From: Gemmobacter sp.
GTDB lineage: Bacteria > Pseudomonadota > Alphaproteobacteria > Rhodobacterales > Rhodobacteraceae
NCBI GenBank assembly: GCA_003509785.1
Contig: DOMY01000165.1
Location: 1-6,642 of the forward strand
Length of the DNA stretch: 6,642 nt
Direction: 5' to 3'
Positions within the stretch are counted from its first letter, which is position 1. The number at the start of each line of letters is the position of its first letter. The notes below the pieces were generated by a model. That model was not told the origin of the DNA. It saw nothing but the letters and a program-made list of their open reading frames with translations, and searched no databases. Shown here one piece after another: positions 1 through 4,279 of the stretch. The translations under genes were made by a program, and so were the position numbers.

Positions 1-676
1 CAGCCTGCAGAATACCGATGCCGGTGCCGCCGGCCGCTGCGTAAACCACGTCTGCGCCTTGCGATTTCTGCGCCTTGGTCAGTTCTGCGCCCTTCACCGG
101 GTCGTTCCAGGCGGCGGGGGTGGTGCCGGTCATGTTCATGATGACGGTGGCATCCGGTTTCACCGATTTCACGCCTTCGGCATAGCCACAGCCAAAGCGG
201 CGGATCAGCGGGATATCCATGCCGCCAATGAAGCCCACGGTATTGGTTTTCGAGGCCATGCCGGCCATCACGCCCACCAGATAGCTGCCTTCATGTTCGG
301 TGAAGGCGATCTGCAGGATGTTCGGCTGGTCCAGCCAATCCACGTCGATGATGGCGAATTTGGTATCCGGGAAATCCGGGGCCACGGTGCTCAGCACGTC
401 GCCAAAGGCAAAGCCGGTCATCACAACCGGGTTGGCACCCGATTCGGCCAGACGGCGCAGAGCCTGTTCGCGCTGCGCTTCGGACTGCATCTCCAGTTCC
501 TTGAAGGTGCCGCCGGTTTCTTCGGCCCAGCGGCTGGCGCCGTTGAATGCAGCCTCGTTGAAGGATTTGTCAAACTTGCCGCCCAGATCGAAGATGATCG
601 CAGGATCGGCCGAAACCATGGCCGAAGACAGCGCGAGCGTGGCCGCCGCGCCGAGAAGGGTTTTCATCAGGGTCAT
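1..676 (-). CDS. BMP-family ABC transporter substrate-binding protein, 3' end beyond window
   Basis: Reading leftward from the ATG at 676-674, about 225 codons are open to the window edge. The product starts with a typical signal peptide: MTLMK, a hydrophobic run, then a likely cleavage after VSA at residue 23. There is no lipobox cysteine, so it should be a soluble periplasmic protein. The mature start (residues 24-45) has the BMP/PnrA pattern FDLGGKFDKSFNEAAF; later come EQALRRLAESGANPVV, the EGSYLVGVMAG stretch and VGFIGGMDIPLIRRF, all typical of the family. Known members deliver nucleosides or related small molecules to an ABC permease; the ligand here cannot be read. Family members are about 320-360 residues, so roughly a third is missing. 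The start is supported by GGGAG six bases upstream (plus 683-687); a second ATG three codons in (667) is less well placed. Permease and ATPase genes would be expected nearby but are outside the window. Confidence 0.93.
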   Translation of the reverse strand, partial: MTLMKTLLGAAATLALSSAMVSADPAIIFDLGGKFDKSFNEAAFNGASRWAEETGGTFKELEMQSEAQREQALRRLAESGANPVVMTGFAFGDVLSTVAPDFPDTKFAIIDVDWLDQPNILQIAFTEHEGSYLVGVMAGMASKTNTVGFIGGMDIPLIRRFGCGYAEGVKSVKPDATVIMNMTGTTPAAWNDPVKGAELTKAQKSQGADVVYAAAGGTGIGILQA

Positions 677-754
677 GGTAATCTCCCGGTTATCATTGCT
701 TTTTTCAGGCCAGCCCGCCGGATTCGACCGACGGGGCAGGCCCTGATGGCCATG

Positions 755-783
755 ATTAGCGCGGGTTTGCGACAGACGGTCAA
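755..783 (-). promoter_or_regulatory. candidate sigma-70-type promoter for the BMP gene
   Basis: On the minus strand TTGACC (783-778) is followed by a 17-base spacer and GCTAAT (760-755). The -35 matches the consensus at five of six positions and the -10 at four of six. Transcription would start near 748, leaving a leader of about 70 bases before the ATG at 676. It is the best promoter-like pair I see in the 677-824 gap, but GC-rich alphaproteobacterial promoters are loose, so it is a candidate only. Confidence 0.45.
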
Positions 784-811
784 GATGGAATCGCGGCGAC
801 GTTGAGGCGGC

Positions 812-829
812 TTTGATCTTCCGATCAAA
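812..829 (-). terminator. small perfect hairpin overlapping the rimI stop codon
   Basis: TTTGATC (812-818) and GATCAAA (823-829) form a perfect 7-base stem with a 4-base loop. In the minus-strand transcript the loop is GGAA, a GNRA-type tetraloop closed by C-G, which is a stabilising arrangement. The stop codon of the acetyltransferase gene (827-825) lies in the stem. No U tract follows, so it is not a classical intrinsic terminator. It may be a 3'-end stabilising structure, a weak terminator, or at the DNA level an operator about 70 bases upstream of the predicted BMP transcription start. Confidence 0.3.
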
Positions 830-1259
830 AATGCGCCGATTCGGCTGCGGACAGGGCTGTTGTCATCACGATGGCATCGGCCCGCTGGCCATCGGGCAGG
901 GTGTAATAGCCACGCCGCTTGCCTGCCGGGGCAAAGCCTTCCGTAAGGTAAAGGCTTGTCGCCGCTAGATTATCCGCCCGCACCTCCAGAAAGGCAGAGG
1001 CCGCGCCCCGGGCTGTGCTTTCGGCCAGAAACTGGCGCAGCAGGGCGCGGCCCTGACCTGTGCGACGGGCCTTTTCAGCGACGGCAAGGGTCAGCAGCTC
1101 GGCCTCGTCCAGCACCACGCGGCCGATCAGAAAGCCCTGCGGGGCCAGCAGGGCAAAGCACAGCGGATCGGCAAGGATCTGGGTGAATTCGCTTTCGTTC
1201 CAAGGCCTTGGCGCGTCGAAACAGCTTGCGTGCAGCGCGGCCATCTCGCCGGGCGTCAC
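825..1259 (-). CDS. rimI: RimI-like GNAT protein N-acetyltransferase
   Basis: The 144-residue product is a single GNAT domain of the usual RimI length. Visible marks are the N-terminal PRPW (residues 17-20), the beta strand EAELLTLAV (52-60), the acetyl-CoA pyrophosphate loop RRTGQG (65-70, fitting R/QxxGxG), LEVRADN (91-97) and the C-terminal LYLTEGFAPAGKRRGYY. RimI acetylates the N-terminal alanine of ribosomal protein S18 in E. coli, and relatives act on other N-termini; acetyl-CoA is the donor and the protein is cytoplasmic. The start is GTG at 1259-1257, overlapping the TGA of tsaB in a GTGA arrangement, which points to translational coupling. No clear Shine-Dalgarno is seen. An internal ATG five codons later is possible but would lose the coupling. 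Adjacency to tsaB is common in bacteria and supports the RimI assignment over a generic GNAT, although the exact substrate is inferred. Confidence 0.88.
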   Translation of the reverse strand: MTPGEMAALHASCFDAPRPWNESEFTQILADPLCFALLAPQGFLIGRVVLDEAELLTLAVAEKARRTGQGRALLRQFLAESTARGAASAFLEVRADNLAATSLYLTEGFAPAGKRRGYYTLPDGQRADAIVMTTALSAAESAHF

Positions 1260-1864
1260 GGCAGGATCACCGGCGGCGGATCGGCGGGGGGCGCGGCATC
1301 TGCGCCGCGCAGATAGAAGGGCGCAGGGCGCGCGCGGGCCGGGCGGCTGGCGGCGATGCGGGCGATGGCTTCGGCCAGCGGCAGGGCAGGCGGCAGGCCA
1401 TCAGACAGGGCAGAGCCTGTCACATAAGGCGCGGCGGGCAGGGCATCCACAGGCATAAGGCACGCCGTTTCAAGGGTTTGCAGGCCAAACCCCTGAACAT
1501 AGGCCTCGCCCCGCCGGGCATCTTCGGCCACCAGCAGCGGCCGGGGCAGGCCATGGGCCAGCGCCTCCAGCCGGGTCACGCCTTGCGCGGGTATGCCAAG
1601 GCCAAGCGCCAGACCGCGGGCGGCGGCAACGCTGATCCGAACGCCGGTAAAATTGCCGGGCCCGGTGCCGACGCCGATCATCGTCAGGTCATGCCAGCCG
1701 ATGCCCGCCTGAGCCAGCAGATCCTGCAGCAGCGGCATCAGCCGTTCGGCCTGACCTTTTTCCATGGATTCCAAGGTGTTGACGGCAGAGCCATCGGGCA
1801 GAAGCAAAGCGGCCGCGCAATGCGCGGCCGATGTGTCAAAGCCCAAAGTGATCTCAGGCCGCAA
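1256..1864 (-). CDS. tsaB: TsaB, tRNA threonylcarbamoyladenosine synthesis protein
   Basis: The 202-residue product has the TsaB marks in order: LGFDTS (7-12) at the start of the actin-like ASKHA fold, EKGQAERLMPLL (36-46), the strongly conserved GTGPGNFTGVRIS (66-78), DARRGEAY (115-122) and near the end PFYLRGADA (182-190). TsaB lacks catalytic activity of its own; with TsaD and TsaE it forms the complex that transfers threonylcarbamoyl to A37 of ANN-decoding tRNAs. The start appears to be TTG at 1864-1862: it gives the short lead (MRPEIT) usual before the FDTS strand, and no ATG in this frame is suitable. A GAGG lies nine bases upstream (1877-1874). The gene begins inside nfuA, overlapping its last 11 bases, and its stop overlaps the rimI start, so the three genes should be co-transcribed and translationally coupled. 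The last 25 residues are rich in proline and alanine. Confidence 0.94.
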   Translation of the reverse strand: MRPEITLGFDTSAAHCAAALLLPDGSAVNTLESMEKGQAERLMPLLQDLLAQAGIGWHDLTMIGVGTGPGNFTGVRISVAAARGLALGLGIPAQGVTRLEALAHGLPRPLLVAEDARRGEAYVQGFGLQTLETACLMPVDALPAAPYVTGSALSDGLPPALPLAEAIARIAASRPARARPAPFYLRGADAAPPADPPPVILP

Positions 1865-2420
1865 CAGGGCGCACCTCGGTGACCTCGGGGATATAGTGGC
1901 GCAGCAGGTTTTCGATGCCCATTTTCAGGGTGAGCGTCGACGAGGGGCAGCCCGCGCAGGCGCCCTGCATGTGCAGATAGACCACACCGCGATCAAAGCC
2001 GTGGAAGGTGATGTCGCCACCATCCTGCGCCACGGCGGGGCGGACGCGGGTATCCAGCAGTTCCTTGATCTGGCGAACGATATCCTCATCCTCCGCCGCG
2101 TGGTTATTGGCATGGCCACCACCTGCCGCAGCTTCGCCCTGCATGACGGGCGCGCCAGATTGGTAATGTTCCATGATCGCGCCCAGAATCGCGGGCTTGA
2201 TATGATCCCACTGGGTGGCATCAGACTTCGTAACGGTTACGAAATCATTGCCAAAGAACACGCCCTGCACACCGGATACCGCGAAGATACGCGCGGCAAG
2301 GGGGCTTTTTTCAGTGGATTCAACGGTTTGAAAGTCGGCGGTGCCGATTTCCAGCACGGTCTGGCCGGGCAGGAATTTCAGCGTGGCTGGGTTCGGTGTG
2401 GATTCGGTCTGGATGAACAT
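1854..2420 (-). CDS. nfuA: NfuA-type NifU-family iron-sulfur cluster carrier
   Basis: The 188-residue product has two domains. Residues 1-87 are the Nfu N-terminal scaffold domain (MFIQTESTPNPATLKFLPG, then FAVSGVQGVFFGNDFVTVTK). A Gly/His/Asn-rich linker (about 88-112) leads to the NifU-like C-terminal domain (113-182) with GGDITFHGF and GACAGCPSSTLTLK; C155 and C158 form the CxxC that binds a 4Fe-4S cluster at a dimer interface. Members accept clusters from the SUF or ISC scaffold and pass them to targets such as lipoate synthase and aconitase. This arrangement is that of mitochondrial NFU1 and alphaproteobacterial NifU-family proteins; E. coli NfuA shares the C-terminal domain but has a degenerate A-type N-terminal domain. 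The ATG start (2420-2418) has GGAGG five bases upstream. It is the first gene of the nfuA-tsaB-rimI set. The symbol is used in the functional sense. Confidence 0.95.
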   Translation of the reverse strand: MFIQTESTPNPATLKFLPGQTVLEIGTADFQTVESTEKSPLAARIFAVSGVQGVFFGNDFVTVTKSDATQWDHIKPAILGAIMEHYQSGAPVMQGEAAAGGGHANNHAAEDEDIVRQIKELLDTRVRPAVAQDGGDITFHGFDRGVVYLHMQGACAGCPSSTLTLKMGIENLLRHYIPEVTEVRPVAA

Positions 2421-2425
2421 TTGGG

Positions 2426-2430
2426 CCTCC
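2426..2430 (-). promoter_or_regulatory. Shine-Dalgarno of nfuA
   Basis: GGAGG on the minus strand lies five bases before the ATG at 2420-2418. It fixes the nfuA start and, with the promoter just upstream, implies a leader of only about 18 bases. Confidence 0.85.
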
Positions 2431-2444
2431 GACGGGTTGCACCG

Positions 2445-2473
2445 GATATGCGCCCGAGGGGGCGCGAAGTCAA
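2445..2473 (-). promoter_or_regulatory. nfuA promoter with inverted repeat filling its spacer
   Basis: On the minus strand TTGACT (2473-2468) is followed by a 17-base spacer and CATATC (2450-2445). The -35 matches consensus at five of six positions; the -10 is weaker at three. Transcription would start near 2438, just upstream of the Shine-Dalgarno. The spacer is largely a perfect inverted repeat, GCGCCC-N4-GGGCGC (2450-2465), placed where a bound protein would block RNA polymerase. Iron-sulfur genes in this group are often controlled by IscR, Irr or RirA, but I do not recognise this palindrome as a site for any of them. Confidence 0.55.
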
Positions 2474-2505
2474 CTCTGGAACCGTTCTAAATCAGCGGCG
2501 GGCAG

Positions 2506-2679
2506 TCATTCTTCGGTGTAATAGCCATACATCTGTTCGATGGCCGAAAGCTCGCGCAGGGTTTTCACCGAAGTATCAGGCACATAGTAGGCCAGAGCAT
2601 CTTCGGCCAGCAGTTCGGGCGGCAGCGCCTGCGGGGCGGCAGCGGGCGGGACCTTGGGTCTTGAGAAGCGCATGAACAT
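2506..2679 (-). CDS. small protein of unknown function, 57 residues
   Basis: A short gene running from ATG at 2679-2677 to TGA at 2508-2506. The start has AAAGG seven bases upstream, and an in-frame TGA a few codons further up limits the start. The product begins MFMRFSRPKVP, continues with a Pro/Ala-rich stretch (11-21), then an acidic and tyrosine-rich half: ELLAEDALAYYVPDTSV (22-38), KTLRELSAIEQMYGYYTEE (39-57). There is no signal peptide, membrane segment or cysteine. The C-terminal half could form a helix ending in the aromatic MYGYY cluster. I do not recognise a family. Reasons to believe it is real are the good ribosome site, third-position G/C preference in most codons and a stop just before the nfuA promoter region. 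It lies between the Usp gene and nfuA on the same strand, but nfuA has its own promoter, so a shared function is not implied. A second ATG (2673) two codons in would give a 55-residue product. Confidence 0.7.
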   Translation of the reverse strand: MFMRFSRPKVPPAAAPQALPPELLAEDALAYYVPDTSVKTLRELSAIEQMYGYYTEE

Positions 2680-2900
2680 GGGACAACCTTTCCGTCATCC
2701 TCCCCAAGCGGGATATATGCTGCGCTGCGGCAATTATCCAGTGGCGCGATGCTGCAAGTGCGAAATGCGCGGCTTGCATGGCTGTGGCTGCCGCCCGGGG
2801 CGCCATCTGCCTGCGATTGAGGCGTCTGGCAGGCGGCCCGCCGCCGTCCCGCCCGCGTCCCGCCTTTGTCGGGACAGTGGCCGGACCCGGCGGAGGGCAA
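2680..2900. other. 221-base gap between the Usp gene and the small gene
   Basis: No convincing gene is seen here on either strand. Its 2700-2760 part is less GC-rich and probably carries the promoter of the small gene (GATAAT-like and TATATC-like -10 patterns on the minus strand), but no -35 is well spaced. The 2845-2875 part, just after the Usp stop in the direction of transcription, has the direct repeat CGTCCCGCC twice at an 11-base period (2845-2853 and 2856-2864) and a 6-base stem GTCCCG/CGGGAC (2857-2862 with 2870-2875) with a 7-base loop. No U tract follows in the minus transcript, so at best it is a factor-assisted terminator. Confidence 0.4.
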
Positions 2901-3356
2901 TCAGGTGATCGCCTCCAGCCGTTCTTTCGACATGTCACCGGGGACGATGGTGATGGGAACCGGCAGGGTGCCGGAGTTCCGGCTCATGGAGGTGACAAGC
3001 GGGCCGGGGCCGCTTTTGTCGGTGCCCGCCCCCAGAACCAGGATGCCGACCTGCGGATCGGATTTGACCTGCGCCAGAATTTCGGTGGCGGGATCGCCTT
3101 CGCGGATCACCAGCTCCGGGCTGACGCCCTGCTTGTCGCGCATCCATTTGGCGAAGACTTCGAAATGCGCCTCGATCCGCTCGCGGGCTTCGGTGCGCAT
3201 CAGATCGGCAATGCCGATCCAGTGCTGATATTCTTCGGGCCGGATGATCGCGAGGATCTGCACCCCGGCCCCCGTATGGGCCGCCCGCAACGCGGCATAG
3301 CGCATGGCGTTCAGACATTCGCGTGTATCGTCAAGCACGACCAGGAACTTGCGCAT
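2901..3356 (-). CDS. universal stress protein (UspA family), single domain
   Basis: The 151-residue product starts MRKFLVVLDDT, the first Usp strand with the acidic pair D9/D10, and ends with the family's closing strands ILVLGAG (105-111) and LPVPITIVPG (131-140). The expected nucleotide loop between them reads GAGTDKSGPGPLVTSMSRNSG, which lacks the regular G-x2-G-x9-G-S/T spacing, so ATP binding is uncertain. Residues 43-75 form an insertion-like helical stretch with two tryptophans (W46, W71). Usp proteins are cytoplasmic dimers tied to survival under starvation, redox or energy stress. The start is taken at 3356 because AGGGGG ends five bases before it; the adjacent ATG at 3359 would be only two bases from it. 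A longer frame up to 3425 exists, but its extra residues look non-coding. The gene is divergent from the phosphoesterase-kinase operon, whose kinase also carries a Usp domain. An FNR-like box lies 13 bases upstream. Confidence 0.92.
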   Translation of the reverse strand: MRKFLVVLDDTRECLNAMRYAALRAAHTGAGVQILAIIRPEEYQHWIGIADLMRTEARERIEAHFEVFAKWMRDKQGVSPELVIREGDPATEILAQVKSDPQVGILVLGAGTDKSGPGPLVTSMSRNSGTLPVPITIVPGDMSKERLEAIT

Positions 3357-3368
3357 CATTTCCCCCTG

Positions 3369-3382
3369 TTGATCTGGATCAT
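3369..3382. promoter_or_regulatory. FNR/Anr-type box in the divergent intergenic region
   Basis: TTGATCTGGATCAT matches the FNR-family consensus TTGAT-N4-ATCAA at nine of ten fixed positions. It is the only such match I found by eye in the window. FNR, Anr and FnrL are oxygen-sensing activators or repressors carrying an iron-sulfur cluster. The box starts 13 bases upstream of the Usp start codon, next to its ribosome site, which is too close for standard activation of that gene (a -41.5 placement would put the transcript start inside the coding region) but suitable for repression. For the plus-strand operon, a start near 3417 would give -41.5 and a leader of about 120 bases; I see no strong -10 there. 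Which gene it serves, if either, is not decided by the sequence. Confidence 0.5.
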
Positions 3383-3485
3383 GGCCCATCGGGCAGGCCG
3401 CTGGCAAGAGCGGGCGGTGCTGCAAGGCATGTCCGCCGCAGATGGCAGGCTTTCGGGAGAGGCCATGTCTCTGCTAGTGCTGGGC

Positions 3486-3510
3486 CGGGCGGCCGGGGGA
3501 GAGCCGCCCG
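3486..3510 (+). promoter_or_regulatory. GC-rich leader hairpin before the phosphoesterase gene
   Basis: CGGGCGGC (3486-3493) and GCCGCCCG (3503-3510) form a perfect 8-base stem with a 9-base purine-rich loop. The stem ends about ten bases before the GGGAGGGGAG ribosome site (3519-3528) of the gene starting at 3536. No U tract follows, so it is more likely a 5' leader structure, affecting mRNA stability or ribosome access, than a terminator. Confidence 0.4.
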
Positions 3511-3535
3511 AAAGGCAAGGGAGGGGAGCCCCGTC

Positions 3536-4276
3536 ATGCGTCTGGCCGTTCTGACCGATATCCATGGCAACCGCGAGGCCTTTGCCGCCGTGCTGGCCGA
3601 TCTGGAGGGGCGGGAGATCGACCGGATCGCGCTGCTGGGGGATATTGTCGGCTATGGCCCCGATCCGGGCTGGTGCTGCGACCGGGCGATGGTGCTGGTG
3701 GCCGGGGGGGCGCTGGCGGTGCAGGGCAACCATGATGCGGCGATTTCGGCAATGGACCCGGCGATGAATGCCAATGCCCGCAAGGCGCTGGACTGGACGC
3801 GACCGCAGCTGTCAGAGGCGCAGCGGCAGTTTCTGGCGGGCCTGCCGCTGAGCGCGGATCTGGGGGATCTGCGGCTGGTTCATGCCAGCGCCAATGCGCC
3901 GGGCGACTGGATCTATGTTACCTCGGAACAGCGGGCGATGCCGTCGTTTCGGGTTTGCGAAGCGCGGGTGATCCTGTGCGGCCATGTGCATGTGCCCGCG
4001 TTGATGAGCTGTGACCGGGCGGGGCAGGTGCGGCAGCAGCGCATCCTGCAGGCCAGCCCGGTGCCGCTGATCCGGTCACGGCGCTGGCTTGCTGTGGTGG
4101 GATCGGTGGGCCAGCCGCGCGATGGCGTGCCGCAGGCGGGCTATGCGATCTGGGATGATGCGCGCAACGAGCTGTGCTTTCGCCGCGTGCCCTATGACAC
4201 GGCGGCCACTGCTGCCAAGGTGCGGGCCGCGGGCCTGCCCGAAACCCTGGCCCTGCGCCTGTTGCGAGGAGAATGA
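3536..4276 (+). CDS. calcineurin-like metallophosphoesterase
   Basis: The 246-residue product shows the full set of metallophosphoesterase motifs: DIHGN (D8, H10), GDIVGYGPDP (G35-P44, metal-bridging D36), GNHD (64-67), the metal histidine in LVHAS (H116) and CGHVHVP with H150 and H152. A late VGSVGQPRDG (188-197) is also typical of the compact YfcE/MJ0936-like branch. Such enzymes use two metal ions (often Mn) to hydrolyse phosphomonoesters or phosphodiesters, and related ones dephosphorylate proteins; the substrate here is unknown. There is no signal peptide, so it is cytoplasmic. The ATG at 3536 is chosen because GGAGGGGAG ends seven bases upstream and the DIH strand follows directly; the frame is open further upstream, but that part does not look coding. 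The stop lies three bases before the kinase start, and the kinase ribosome site lies within this gene's last codons. The pairing suggests it reverses phosphorylation by that kinase, by analogy with bacterial kinase-phosphatase pairs. Confidence 0.92.
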   Translation: MRLAVLTDIHGNREAFAAVLADLEGREIDRIALLGDIVGYGPDPGWCCDRAMVLVAGGALAVQGNHDAAISAMDPAMNANARKALDWTRPQLSEAQRQFLAGLPLSADLGDLRLVHASANAPGDWIYVTSEQRAMPSFRVCEARVILCGHVHVPALMSCDRAGQVRQQRILQASPVPLIRSRRWLAVVGSVGQPRDGVPQAGYAIWDDARNELCFRRVPYDTAATAAKVRAAGLPETLALRLLRGE

Positions 4277-4279
4277 TCC

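Noticed and set aside
59..805. 248-residue plus-strand frame over the BMP gene
   Set aside because: The opposite strand encodes an unmistakable BMP protein with signal peptide and ribosome site; the plus frame product is Gly/His/Arg-rich low-complexity sequence.
813..828. FNR box at the rimI end
   Set aside because: The half-sites TTGAT and ATCAA are both perfect but separated by six bases; FNR-family binding needs four.
1208..1882. 224-residue plus-strand frame over tsaB
   Set aside because: It is the shadow of tsaB, whose conserved motifs are all on the minus strand.
2654..2908. Cysteine-containing 84-residue plus-strand frame in the gap before the Usp gene
   Set aside because: It overlaps the small minus-strand gene, has no ribosome site and has an irregular Arg/Pro-rich composition; the cysteines do not form a regular motif.
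3357..3425. Longer Usp protein with 23 extra N-terminal residues
   Set aside because: The extra part has no family counterpart, and the AGGGGG ribosome site lies inside it, placed for the start at 3356.
3323..3535. Upstream start for the phosphoesterase adding 71 residues
   Set aside because: The extra part is Arg/Gly/Ala-rich, overlaps the Usp gene start and contains the leader hairpin; the family begins directly with the strand before DIHG.
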